The position numbers and the translations under genes are program-made. Under the pieces are notes generated by a model. That model saw only the letters and a list, made by a program, of their open reading frames with translations. It was not told the origin of the DNA and did no database searches. Positions 47,232 through 56,113 of a DNA stretch of 64,000 nt are shown here, in pieces. Positions within the stretch are counted from its first letter, which is position 1; each line of letters opens with the position of its first letter. The stretch spans positions 1,984,001-2,048,000 of the forward strand of contig NZ_CP151087.1 of NCBI RefSeq assembly GCF_038396785.1, written 5' to 3'. The DNA comes from Sphingobacterium thalpophilum. Lineage in GTDB: Bacteria; Bacteroidota; Bacteroidia; Sphingobacteriales; Sphingobacteriaceae.

Positions 47232-49817
47232 TTATTTATTTAGTTTTGTTTTGCTTATTAATTGGTACTGCCCAGGTAGGAGACTCAATTTTGACTGGCC
47301 TGACCAATTGAGCTCTTTTCCCGTAAAATTATCGACCCACTGCCCCTGCAACGCTGCCGGCAAGGCAAAGTCCACACTTTCTACCCCAAAATTGCCAAGT
47401 ACCCCTACTTGTTGTCCCTCCTTTTCGAGAACAAAATATTTAACGGCATCTTTCATAGCCGATGTGATAATCGTCCCGTTTTGGAAAATGCTATTTTTGG
47501 TTTTGAAACGTGTAAGTTTGGCATAGGTCTCAAAGAGCTTTTTGCGATCATTTTGTTGTAGATAGCTCCACAACAATGGTTTTTCGCCTGTGCGCCCATT
47601 TTCATCGATAGATACATCATAACCGTATTCACCAAACTGCCAGATCATCTTAGGTCCAGGCGAAGCCAATAAAAACACGGCGGCCTGTTCCATACGTTTT
47701 AATGCCGTACTGAGGTTCTTGACGTTATAGCTACCTGATGAATTGCCGTAATTCAGGCATTTGAACAGCAGCCGCTGTTCGTCATGGCTTTCCATATAAG
47801 ACACAAACGAAGGTTGTGTCATGCCATGGCCCGAAGGGAATAATCTGCCTAAATCCGAGCCGTTGTTGGCATTCCAGCCCATTGCCGCCTCATTGAAGAC
47901 CGCATTCATGTTGTTCCATAGCAACATCCCCGATTGCGCAAGTTCGGCCTCTTCCTGATCTCCGCCAAGATGTTCGAGAATAATATAACACGAGGGATCG
48001 ATGCTGCGAATATGCTGCTGGTATTGCTTCAAGATAGCCACACGTGACGCATCGTAAGCATTCCATGCACTTAAATCACTTTCTGAGGTACCCGAATTTT
48101 TCTGTGTAAACCCTTTAGACAAGTCAAATCGGAACCCATCAATCTTGTACTCCTGCATCCAATAGGTCAAAACATCCTTAACAAAAGTCTGTGTATAGCT
48201 ACTTTCGTGGTTAAAGTCAAAGCCAACATTGAACGGATGCTTGGCTACTGTATTGAACCAAGGACTATTGCTCGCAACGTTGCCCTGCTCAAAATAAAGC
48301 TGTACTAGCGGGGACTGACCAAAAGCATGATTAAAAACAACATCCAAAATCACGGCAATACCATTTTCATGACAAGCATCTACGTAGGCTTTCAAGTCGT
48401 TTTTTAAGCCGTAATATTTATCCAAAGCGCGGTGGAAAGAAGGATTATAACCCCAGGTCGAATTCCCCTCCGATTCCTGTACAGGCATAAGCTCTACCGC
48501 ATTTACACCCAGCCTTTTTAAATAAGACAAAGAGTCTTTCAATGTGGTATATTGATGTTGTTTGACAAAATCACGGACCAAGAGTTCGTAAATAACTAAA
48601 TCACCTTGAGCTGGCTTATTAAATAGCGTGGTTTTCCATGAGTAAGACTTGGCTGGGAGATCCAATACGCCAACCACTCCCTGCGCAGCAGCGGGATAAG
48701 CGGGTACAGCCGCCGCGGTCAGTCCGAGTACGGCATCGTTTTGCGGATCAAGAATCAGCTCAGCATAGGGGTCTGCGATATTCAGCTGACCGTCCACCAA
48801 AAACTGATAAGTCTGTTTTTTAGAGAAATCCAGATTCGATACGGTAACCCACCAGGTTTTGCCATCTGGTGTCTGGCTCATCGCATAGGCCGGTAACGCT
48901 TTATAGTTATTAAAATCGCCCAAGACATACACACTCGTTTTTAATGGTGCTGTGAGCGCAAAACTGACCTCTCCTTTTTCTCTGTTTATGGTTGTTCCGT
49001 TTGGATTGATGCCGATCGGGAGTGCGGCAATGGTAGGTTTTGATTGCACAAATAACTGTGCTTTACTGAAATATATTTTGCCCCCAGCCTCAAGACGTGC
49101 TTCAAGCTCGTGCAGGCCATTGCTCTGTAGGCTGAGCGATTTTTCTAATGACGGTACCGCAGAAGATTCAGCAAGCAATAAACCATTATCCCAGATACTG
49201 ATTTTCCCGGACTGCGTTGCCTGTACTTTTAGCTTCAGATTATCTCCAACAGTGTACATCTGTTCCAGGGTAATTGGATCTGTGGGTTGCAGCGTAGGCG
49301 AAACAAAACGAATGGCCTGTGTATTGCTCGTTACAAGAGGAAGAAATAGATCTGAATTATTTTTGTTTCGTTGGACCAGCGACCCATCTCCATTGCGGAC
49401 TAAAAGTGCCATCTGACCAAATTCTCCGCCATTAGTCAGGTTAAAAAATTTGGAGGGGGTAAATGTGAATGAATATAAACCAGCAGAAACAAATTTAAGT
49501 TTATAAGCATTGTCATTCTTTGACCAATCTGTTGCTACATGTTGCCAGCTGCCCCCATTGACAGGAATCAATCCGGCGTGTAGGTAAAGGTCGGTAGTGC
49601 TACCTTTTAGAGCCGCATTTCCTTTCGAAAGATCAAATTGCAAGGTGATTTCCTGATCCCAATAAATAAATGGGGCGGAAAGATTGAGCAAACCAGAACC
49701 CTGCTGTTCAATAACAGGAGGTTGCTCGACATCCACGATATCTTTCTTATTTGCACATGATGATAATAGGACAATCACCCAGAGATACCCTATTAAACGA
49801 GAGATATGCTTCCCCAT
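47232..49817 (-). CDS. surface GH13 alpha-amylase/pullulanase-type lipoprotein
   Basis: An 861-residue lipoprotein with lipobox LLSSC (Cys21). About 250 residues of beta-rich N-terminal modules precede a CBM48-like module (about 280-360, with VYVLGDFNNY) and a GH13 barrel. Catalytic residues are the nucleophile Asp565 (GFRFDLSKG), acid/base Glu615 (IILEHLGG) and Asp679 (YMESHDEQR); region I is LDVVFNHAFG. Anchored on the surface, it would start starch breakdown, the role SusG plays in the classical Sus system. First gene of the operon, downstream of two palindromic operators. Confidence 0.92.
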   Translation of the reverse strand: MGKHISRLIGYLWVIVLLSSCANKKDIVDVEQPPVIEQQGSGLLNLSAPFIYWDQEITLQFDLSKGNAALKGSTTDLYLHAGLIPVNGGSWQHVATDWSKNDNAYKLKFVSAGLYSFTFTPSKFFNLTNGGEFGQMALLVRNGDGSLVQRNKNNSDLFLPLVTSNTQAIRFVSPTLQPTDPITLEQMYTVGDNLKLKVQATQSGKISIWDNGLLLAESSAVPSLEKSLSLQSNGLHELEARLEAGGKIYFSKAQLFVQSKPTIAALPIGINPNGTTINREKGEVSFALTAPLKTSVYVLGDFNNYKALPAYAMSQTPDGKTWWVTVSNLDFSKKQTYQFLVDGQLNIADPYAELILDPQNDAVLGLTAAAVPAYPAAAQGVVGVLDLPAKSYSWKTTLFNKPAQGDLVIYELLVRDFVKQHQYTTLKDSLSYLKRLGVNAVELMPVQESEGNSTWGYNPSFHRALDKYYGLKNDLKAYVDACHENGIAVILDVVFNHAFGQSPLVQLYFEQGNVASNSPWFNTVAKHPFNVGFDFNHESSYTQTFVKDVLTYWMQEYKIDGFRFDLSKGFTQKNSGTSESDLSAWNAYDASRVAILKQYQQHIRSIDPSCYIILEHLGGDQEEAELAQSGMLLWNNMNAVFNEAAMGWNANNGSDLGRLFPSGHGMTQPSFVSYMESHDEQRLLFKCLNYGNSSGSYNVKNLSTALKRMEQAAVFLLASPGPKMIWQFGEYGYDVSIDENGRTGEKPLLWSYLQQNDRKKLFETYAKLTRFKTKNSIFQNGTIITSAMKDAVKYFVLEKEGQQVGVLGNFGVESVDFALPAALQGQWVDNFTGKELNWSGQSKLSLLPGQYQLISKTKLNK

Positions 49818-49848
49818 CGATAATTAGCTTTACTTGGAATCTGAAATT

Positions 49849-49860
49849 GGGAACGTTCCC
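49849..49860. promoter_or_regulatory. LacI-type operator, proximal copy
   Basis: GGGAACGTTCCC is a perfect 12-bp palindrome with central CG, 32 bp upstream of the GH13 start codon. It shares the core GGGAA-N2-TTCCC with the second site about 90 bp further upstream. Central-CG palindromes are the typical LacI-family target, and a LacI-family gene lies next door. Confidence 0.7.
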
Positions 49861-49939
49861 GAAATCAAGGTAAAAAGAAATCGCTTGTGGCGATTTGCTG
49901 GATTTCCCTATCCAATATTTTATACAAATTGATTATTTA

Positions 49940-49969
49940 AATACTTTCGGGAATGTTCCCGAAAGTATT
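49940..49969. promoter_or_regulatory. LacI-type operator, distal copy (30-bp palindrome)
   Basis: Two 14-bp arms (left arm AATACTTTCGGGAA) are exact reverse complements around a TG centre. The core GGGAA-N2-TTCCC equals that of the proximal site. The centre-to-centre distance is about 100 bp. The site sits 43 bp after the LacI stop codon, in the promoter region of the operon. It may bind the same regulator, possibly with looping. Confidence 0.7.
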
Positions 49970-50011
49970 CAAAGCTAAATAATGGGATTACAAAAAACAA
50001 ATATTTTTTTC

Positions 50012-51022
50012 TTATTTCAGGCTAGATTTTTGAAAAATAAGCTGGGAATCAAGGTAAACCGAATTAGCAAACTTACTATTTTCAGGGTCTTCCATCTTAT
50101 CCAATAGGTATTTTGTTACTAATTGGCCCATTTCATAAGCTGGTTGTTTCACTACGCTCAGTGCCGGGTCAATCAGATCGGCGATATCCAAACAAGAAAA
50201 ACAAATGATTTTAAGATCTTCAGGAATCCGAATTGCAAGCTGCTTGGCAACCCGTATACTCGAAATAGCAAGACGCTCTACCGAAGCAAATATGGCATCG
50301 GGTTTCTGCTGCTCGATCAAGTCGGCAATATCTTTCATATTCTGATCAGCATCATTCACCGTATCCAAAATAAGCGCTGGTCTGATCGGAATTCCCACTT
50401 CCTGCAGCGCCTTTTCGTAGCCATCTTTACGCACCTTACCAATGGAGACATTCGGATTGATTGCAAGATAAGCGATCCGTTTACAGGCATTATCGATCAG
50501 GTGTTTGGTTGCCAGGTAAGCCGAATCAAAGTCATTACCCGTAATGTAGCCCCCCTTCCAATCGTCATAAGCACGGTCAAAAAACATGACCGGAATGCCG
50601 CGCTCTGCCAAAAGTTGTAAATGCGAATGGTCTTTACCCTCACCCGAAGCCGAAATGATAACGCCATCCACTCGTCCATTGGCCAGTGAACGTACGATTG
50701 AGGCTTCATTTTGCACCTGATGATCCGTCACATAAATTAAGGTATGATAACCCTTGGAGCGCGCCACAGCCTCAATTCCTTTGATGGCTTGCGAGAAAAA
50801 CTTATTGCCAAATTCGGGAATAATAATCGCAATGGTCAGACTTTTATTTGCCTTTAGACTACTCGCATAAACATTTGGCGAAAAACCGATTTCTTCGGCC
50901 ATAGCCAAAATCCGAGCTTTTGTCGCTGGATTAATGTCCACGTTATCCCGAAATGCACGGGAAACGGTCGATTTTGACAAGCCGAGTTTTTTGGCCAGAT
51001 CTACTATTGTTAATTGCGACAT
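50012..51022 (-). CDS. LacI-family transcriptional regulator of the maltodextrin operon
   Basis: I place the start at 51022, where the classical HTH begins (MSQLTIVDLAKKLGLSKSTVSRAFRDN); the longer frame to 51097 adds non-family residues. The hinge (FSPNVYASSLK) and periplasmic-binding-protein-like sensor domain (SLTIAIIIPEFGNKFFSQAIKGI onward) are complete, 336 residues. Located upstream of the operon in the same direction with two matching palindromes in between, so it most likely controls it in response to maltose or a derivative. Whether it represses or activates cannot be read. Confidence 0.9.
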   Translation of the reverse strand: MSQLTIVDLAKKLGLSKSTVSRAFRDNVDINPATKARILAMAEEIGFSPNVYASSLKANKSLTIAIIIPEFGNKFFSQAIKGIEAVARSKGYHTLIYVTDHQVQNEASIVRSLANGRVDGVIISASGEGKDHSHLQLLAERGIPVMFFDRAYDDWKGGYITGNDFDSAYLATKHLIDNACKRIAYLAINPNVSIGKVRKDGYEKALQEVGIPIRPALILDTVNDADQNMKDIADLIEQQKPDAIFASVERLAISSIRVAKQLAIRIPEDLKIICFSCLDIADLIDPALSVVKQPAYEMGQLVTKYLLDKMEDPENSKFANSVYLDSQLIFQKSSLK

Positions 51023-51097
51023 ATCAAGATTCCCTTTGCTGTTCGAATGTAATAATTGTTGGATACAAATAAAGCAATTATCTGTCCAGAATAGCAA

Positions 51098-51494
51098 ATT
51101 TTCTTTTTGTCCTCTTTGTTTTAAATCAGCAGGCCATGTTTTTTTTATCTCCCGATAAGAAAAGCGATCTAGTGATCAAATCCTGTAAAAGATCATTCCA
51201 ATATGCTTGCTTTCATCCGCTTTCTGTTAACAGAAAAACTTGTTTTATATGGCCTTTTGTGTCTACAGCGCTAATGCTGTCTTCGGGTTGTCTTCGTATT
51301 GTGTTCGTACCACCTTCGGATGTGGAGAGTCTTGCTACGGCTATTGATCGAAAGTTGACCAAGTAATTCCTGTTCAGGGTCTGGTCAATATCTGTTCAGC
51401 ACCTGTACAATATCTGTATCCCATCCGAATAAGGTACGAAGCAGGTACGAATCTTTCCCCACTATTTGATCAAAAAATTGTGAGCAGGTGCTTA
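51098..51494. repeat. gene-free stretch with degenerate TTCGTACC-type repeats
   Basis: A 19-bp arm at 51304-51322 (TTCGTACC then TTCGGATG) recurs inverted at 51422-51440 with 16 of 19 matches, and GGTACGAA occurs again at 51444-51451. Between them, two tandem 22-bp units (51370-51391 and 51392-51413, both starting CTGTTCAG and ending CAATAT) agree at 17 of 22 positions. This looks like the remains of a small repetitive element. A rightward 76-codon frame (51136-51366) overlaps it but has no family resemblance. Bases 51098-51300 show nothing further. Confidence 0.5.
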
Positions 51495-51523
51495 ACAGGC
51501 TTAGCGTATTTTGCTAAGCCTGT
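51495..51523 (-). terminator. 11-bp inverted repeat after the Gfo/Idh/MocA gene
   Basis: ACAGGCTTAGC (51495-51505) and GCTAAGCCTGT (51513-51523) are exact reverse complements with a seven-base loop, 27 nt past the stop codon of the leftward gene. A U-run is missing on the minus strand, so termination may be inefficient. Confidence 0.6.
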
Positions 51524-51549
51524 CTACAATTAATCGCCCATTTTCTTTA

Positions 51550-52833
51550 TTAGAACTTTCTAAAATCCCATTCCCCGCGATAAGGGCGACTGCGCATGAG
51601 ATTAGCATAGTCATTGTCGAACTGTTCTTTTTGTGGATTCCATTTTAAATCCTTTTGAAGTTCATACGCAATATTGATGGCATTGCACACTGAGCTCGTC
51701 CGGTGACCTATTTCAACATCACAGATAGGCTTACTTCTTTTTTTGATCGCATCAACGCAGTCCTGATAGTGATTATCACTATAATACAAACGACGATCAG
51801 AAGCAGTCAGTTTAAGATTTGCCAAATTTTCCGGGTTCGATCGGATAAATTCCCGGCTTACTTCAATCTTACCTTTTTCACCGATAAATTGGATCGCATT
51901 ATGTACTCCCCACTGCACATGGTTTACGCGAACGCCATTGGCATAGCTAAACGAGAGCCCGCTATTGCTGTTGGCCTCCTTGGGTGGATTAAACTGAACA
52001 GGGCCCGATTCATCCATACCCAAGGCCCATTGCACGATGTCAAACATATGTGCACCCCAATCGGTGATGTAACCGCCACCAAAATCGCGGTAACCACGCC
52101 ACCAAGCCCATTTATCGTCCTCTAAAGGTGGGCTTAATATCGGATTATAACCCCGATATGGTGAAGGTCCTACCCACATATCCCAATCGAGATAATCGGG
52201 GGCTGGCATGGAGGGAAGGTCACATTGTTTGACCGGTTCGCCCACAGAAACATTGATTTCCTCGATTTTGCCGATATAGCCATTGAGAACCAGTTCTGCT
52301 GCCTGTCTAAAATTATAGGAAGAACGCTGCATGCTACCCGTCTGAAATACACGTTTATATTTTCGGGTTGCATCGACCATGGCACGACCTTCGGCAATGG
52401 TCAATGCAAGGGGTTTCTCACAATAAATATCTTTGCCAGCTTTAGCCGCATCAACTGCAATCTGCGCATGCCAATGATCGGGTGTAGCAATGACAACAGC
52501 ATCAATATCTTTCCGATCCAATAGTTCCCGATAATGATGATAGGCCTTGATGTCGGTCTGTGCTTTTGACAATTCCGTTTGTTTTTTCGTTGTCGCAGCA
52601 ATAAATGCTGCCAACTTATTACGGTCTACATCACAGGCAGCCAGACTTGCAATTTCCTTGCAGCGATTGAGGCCATTCATCAAGGTATAGGATTGTTTTC
52701 CGACACCAATAAATCCAAGATTGATACGATCACTTGGCGCAAGAAATCCATTGCCTCCCAACACAACGCGCGGGACAATTGTAAAAGCCAAAGAGGATAC
52801 AATTCCCTTGGCTATAAATTCTCTTCTTTTCAT
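51550..52833 (-). CDS. Gfo/Idh/MocA-family oxidoreductase, Tat-exported
   Basis: A 427-residue protein. It begins with a twin-arginine signal (MKRREFIAKG), then a Rossmann fold with GFIGVGKQ (about residue 42), the CEKPLAL motif (about residue 138) of NAD(P)-dependent sugar dehydrogenases, and the C-terminal alpha/beta domain. Related Tat-exported enzymes of this superfamily include GH109 alpha-N-acetylgalactosaminidases and uncharacterised sugar oxidoreductases; sequence alone does not choose. It is the last gene after the fucosidase, with a 109-nt gap. Confidence 0.85.
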   Translation of the reverse strand: MKRREFIAKGIVSSLAFTIVPRVVLGGNGFLAPSDRINLGFIGVGKQSYTLMNGLNRCKEIASLAACDVDRNKLAAFIAATTKKQTELSKAQTDIKAYHHYRELLDRKDIDAVVIATPDHWHAQIAVDAAKAGKDIYCEKPLALTIAEGRAMVDATRKYKRVFQTGSMQRSSYNFRQAAELVLNGYIGKIEEINVSVGEPVKQCDLPSMPAPDYLDWDMWVGPSPYRGYNPILSPPLEDDKWAWWRGYRDFGGGYITDWGAHMFDIVQWALGMDESGPVQFNPPKEANSNSGLSFSYANGVRVNHVQWGVHNAIQFIGEKGKIEVSREFIRSNPENLANLKLTASDRRLYYSDNHYQDCVDAIKKRSKPICDVEIGHRTSSVCNAINIAYELQKDLKWNPQKEQFDNDYANLMRSRPYRGEWDFRKF

Positions 52834-52942
52834 TCTTTATGGATAGTTTATTTTTCTGCTCGTCTTTATTGGTACTTCCTCAGTCCTTGACGGCAAAATG
52901 GTTTATGTATGGATGATTTGTTCAGTTTTTCTTCTAAAAAGT

Positions 52943-54784
52943 TTATTCTTGAATCGGCACCAAAGTAATCGAAGCAATCTCTGGCAAAGTATCACCTTCG
53001 ATGGCTGTAGCCTGCAAAATCACCTTGGTACTAGGCTCACCAATTACTTGCTGGGATACCTCAATGTTCCCCATAGCCACCTCCTTAAATTTAGCTTCCT
53101 TTTCAGCTACGAATGTCCATGGGAGCTGCTGTCCGAGTATCGAGAGTACAATTTTTCCGTGCTGATTGCTATTCGCCAGATAATTGACGAGCACACGATA
53201 CTTCCCTGGTTTTTGAATTTTGATATCCCAAAAAACTTTATCCGCAAGGTCTTTCCATTGACCAATGGCGTTCGGGCGGTTTGGATCATGGGTATGTGCA
53301 CCAATAATTTTTAATCCCTTTCCTTCCTGTAATTTTGCATTATTTGCGTTCATCACGATGCGTCCATCTGCCTGTGTTTGGGTCAGGCTTTCCTCAACAA
53401 TTGGTTTTCCCTGGATTTCGACCACAATAACCTTCGGTCCCTTCTTACTGTCGAAGATATCAACAGGAATTGCTGGTCTTCCGTTTTCTAAAGTGGATTT
53501 TAACTTCATTGTAGGTGAAGCTAGGGCGTAGACAGCCGTCACTTTATTTTTGATGGGCAGATTTATTTTTCCATCGGCCGGACGATCAAAAACATGCAGA
53601 TACAGCTTCCCATTTTTTTGGGTACAATACCCCCAATCCAAGGCCTGAAAAGGGCTCGCGGTGGTACCGTAAATAGATTCGCCATTGACCTTCATCCAAT
53701 CCCCGATTTGCTCCATAATCCGCACCGCAGGTTCAGGAATGGCTCCGTCACCATCGGGTCCAACATTTAACAGGAAATTGCCCCCTTTACTCACCGTTTC
53801 CACAAATAATTGCATGATCTTGGGAAAACTTTTCCAATTTTGATCATGGGCGCTATAGCCATAACTTTCATTCATAGTATGGCTTACCTCCCAGTACATG
53901 CCCGGCAAACCTGTTGGTGGAATATATTTTTCGGGAGTTCCGATATCACCGTTCTTATTTTCGAGTCCGTTCCAAAATCGATTATTGATAATAATATTGG
54001 GCTGCCATTTGATCAGATCTGTCAAGATATGCTTTGTGCCCCAGGCTTCTCCCTCCTGCTGTTTACTGCTGAAATCGGGCCACAGCATGTCCAGCCGCCC
54101 GTAATTTTGTGCAAGTTCTTTAATTTGGCCATAGAGATAGGCTTTGTAACGTTCATGATCTGGCTGATGCTTATCCACATTCGGGTTCAGCTGAAAGGCC
54201 TCATAAGAATCGGGATGTTGCCAATCCAGGAGCGAATAATAAGCTCCTACTTTCATTCCCTCCTGACGGAAAGCATCCATAATTTCGCGGTAAAGATCTC
54301 TTCCTTTCGGCGATAAATTTGCCGTACCCGTAACATCATTTTTCAAGGCATAAGGCTGTTGGCTATTGAACAGGCTAAAGCCTTCGTGGTGTCGAGAAGT
54401 CAGCACCATATACTTCATTCCAGTTTTTTTTGCAAGGCGTGCCCAGGATTGTGGATCAAAAGAACCTAAAGTAAATTTTGGTTTCAGTACCCCAGCATAG
54501 TGCTTACTGGGAATTTTCCCCCAGGTTTGTATCCATTCGGCATAATGCTGTGGATATTGTTTCCCTTCAAAAGAACCACCTGCTGCACTGTACAATCCCC
54601 AATGGATAAACAGTCCAAAACGGGCCTCTTTAAACCATTCCATACGTTTATCTTGCGTCTCCTGCCAACCTGCAACACCTTCATACGGTGGCGATTTGGT
54701 CTGTGAAATAGCAACATCGGTCATGCACAGCAACATTCCCACTGCTGCTGCACACTTCCACTTAAAAAAATTGATTTTCATCAT
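52943..54784 (-). CDS. GH29 alpha-L-fucosidase
   Basis: A 613-residue secreted enzyme with a signal peptide to about residue 27. Family motifs are FGLFIHWGLYS (about 56-66), TSRHHEGFSLF (129-139) and the catalytic region LDMLWPDFS with likely nucleophile Asp237. The C-terminal ~150 residues form beta domains that may bind sugar. It removes terminal alpha-L-fucose from glycans; the acid/base residue is variable in this family and I do not assign it. It lies 53 nt after the SGNH hydrolase gene. Confidence 0.9.
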   Translation of the reverse strand: MMKINFFKWKCAAAVGMLLCMTDVAISQTKSPPYEGVAGWQETQDKRMEWFKEARFGLFIHWGLYSAAGGSFEGKQYPQHYAEWIQTWGKIPSKHYAGVLKPKFTLGSFDPQSWARLAKKTGMKYMVLTSRHHEGFSLFNSQQPYALKNDVTGTANLSPKGRDLYREIMDAFRQEGMKVGAYYSLLDWQHPDSYEAFQLNPNVDKHQPDHERYKAYLYGQIKELAQNYGRLDMLWPDFSSKQQEGEAWGTKHILTDLIKWQPNIIINNRFWNGLENKNGDIGTPEKYIPPTGLPGMYWEVSHTMNESYGYSAHDQNWKSFPKIMQLFVETVSKGGNFLLNVGPDGDGAIPEPAVRIMEQIGDWMKVNGESIYGTTASPFQALDWGYCTQKNGKLYLHVFDRPADGKINLPIKNKVTAVYALASPTMKLKSTLENGRPAIPVDIFDSKKGPKVIVVEIQGKPIVEESLTQTQADGRIVMNANNAKLQEGKGLKIIGAHTHDPNRPNAIGQWKDLADKVFWDIKIQKPGKYRVLVNYLANSNQHGKIVLSILGQQLPWTFVAEKEAKFKEVAMGNIEVSQQVIGEPSTKVILQATAIEGDTLPEIASITLVPIQE

Positions 54785-54837
54785 GATATAGATTTATACA
54801 TAAAAGTTCATTTATTCGGATTACAAGCTATCACCGA

Positions 54838-55804
54838 TCAGAAACCCAACGCTTGAATTTCATCTTGAATAGCATCATATGCTTTGCTTGTATCTTCTAT
54901 TGGAATTCCCTTGGATAGTCCAGGTCGTTTATGACCTGTATAGGTTAGCCATGCGTCTTTCATCATCGTCTGCCTTTGCAAAACAAGCGTATATAACTGG
55001 CGAAGTTTTGGCTGACTGTTCAAATTGTCATCCCATGTGCTTTCAATCGGGAAATCAGGCATGAGGTACTGTACTATTTCCTTAACCATTAGCCAATGCC
55101 CCAACTCTCCAGGGTGTACTCCATCCGCGGCCAGCTTAAACTGAGCATCTTTCTCGATTCTAGCTTCCAAGTAGCGACGCATGGGAAAATGCAGATCTAT
55201 GACTTCCCAGGACTGCATTTTGGCATAGTCGATAAGCCATTCGGCATAGCGATCTAATACTTTATTGTAGCCATTGAGCCGAAGCTGCGGATCATCATGT
55301 ACTGGAGGTGTCATCCATAGGATGCGTTTGACGCCCTGATCGACCAAACGTTTGTGCAGACGGATAATTCCATTTTTATAGGCTTCAAAACGGATAGCAT
55401 CAAAAGGGAGGTAAATGCCGTCATTCATGCCATAACAGACGAAAACCACTTCAGGTTTGATTTTATCAAGCACATTGTCCAGTCGATCAAATAGACAGGG
55501 GCGTGGAAATTTTCCATCGGCATGATTCGGTTCACTGAGTCCAGAAACGGTCTCACTTGGTAACCCCGAATTAATAAACTGAGGTTTCCTTTTCGGGTGA
55601 CTGCTCAGGAATAGACTTTCGGTCATGGCGACATATTGCCCCGCGTAAGTAATACTATTGCCTAAAAAAAAGCACTTTTTGTCCATCACTCAAACTAAAG
55701 TCCTTAACATGACTTTGCCCCTTTACTTGCCTAGACAAAAGGCCTAAGCACAATAGCAATACAAAAAAACGAAGTTCGTTTCTACGAAATGATAAATTTA
55801 ACAT
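54838..55804 (-). pseudogene. SGNH/GDSL hydrolase gene, frameshifted in a run of eight T
   Basis: The conserved blocks are intact: LGNSITYAG (block I, with the catalytic Ser), GMNDG (block III, Asn) and DGVHPGELGHW (block V, Asp and His). The signal peptide and the strand leading to block I are in another frame (start at 55804, MLNLSFRRNELRFF, then QSHVKDFSLSDGQKVLFF). The frames join exactly if the T-run on the minus strand (A-run 55664-55671) had seven rather than eight bases, giving 321 residues with VLFLGNSITYAG. The shorter frame starting at 55689 would lack the export signal. Likely an esterase acting on acetylated or acylated glycans with the neighbouring fucosidase. Confidence 0.75.
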
Positions 55805-56055
55805 TGTGTAATATTGGATCAGTTGGACAAGTACCAAACCTTACATATCTCATTGGTTTAGGTTGATACCAATATGCGCAAAAGACTTATTAGATAACTA
55901 TTGAGCGCTGTCCATAATTGATTATTTTGGTCATTAAATTAATCAATAAGCACATGAATTCAAATTAAATTACTGAAAGACAGAAGATTGTTACATTTAC
56001 ATCTTCTATTAGTTAGTTAAGAACTCTTGTTGATAACAAAAGGGCTGTCCAAAGG

Positions 56056-56092
56056 GCAAAAAAAAGCCTGTCCAACCAAGTCGGACAGGCTT
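56056..56092 (-). terminator. Rho-independent terminator of the fructan operon
   Basis: AAGCCTGTCC (56064-56073) pairs exactly with GGACAGGCTT (56083-56092). Leftward transcripts then run into eight U (A-run 56058-56065). It lies 22 nt after the GH32 stop codon. The gap 55805-56055 should hold the promoter of the SGNH-fucosidase cluster and shows no gene. Confidence 0.9.
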
Positions 56093-56113
56093 ATATTCTT
56101 AAGCAATTAAGTC

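Noticed and set aside
51136..51366. Rightward 76-codon frame in the LacI-Gfo/Idh gap
   Set aside because: Overlaps the degenerate repeats and has low protein character.
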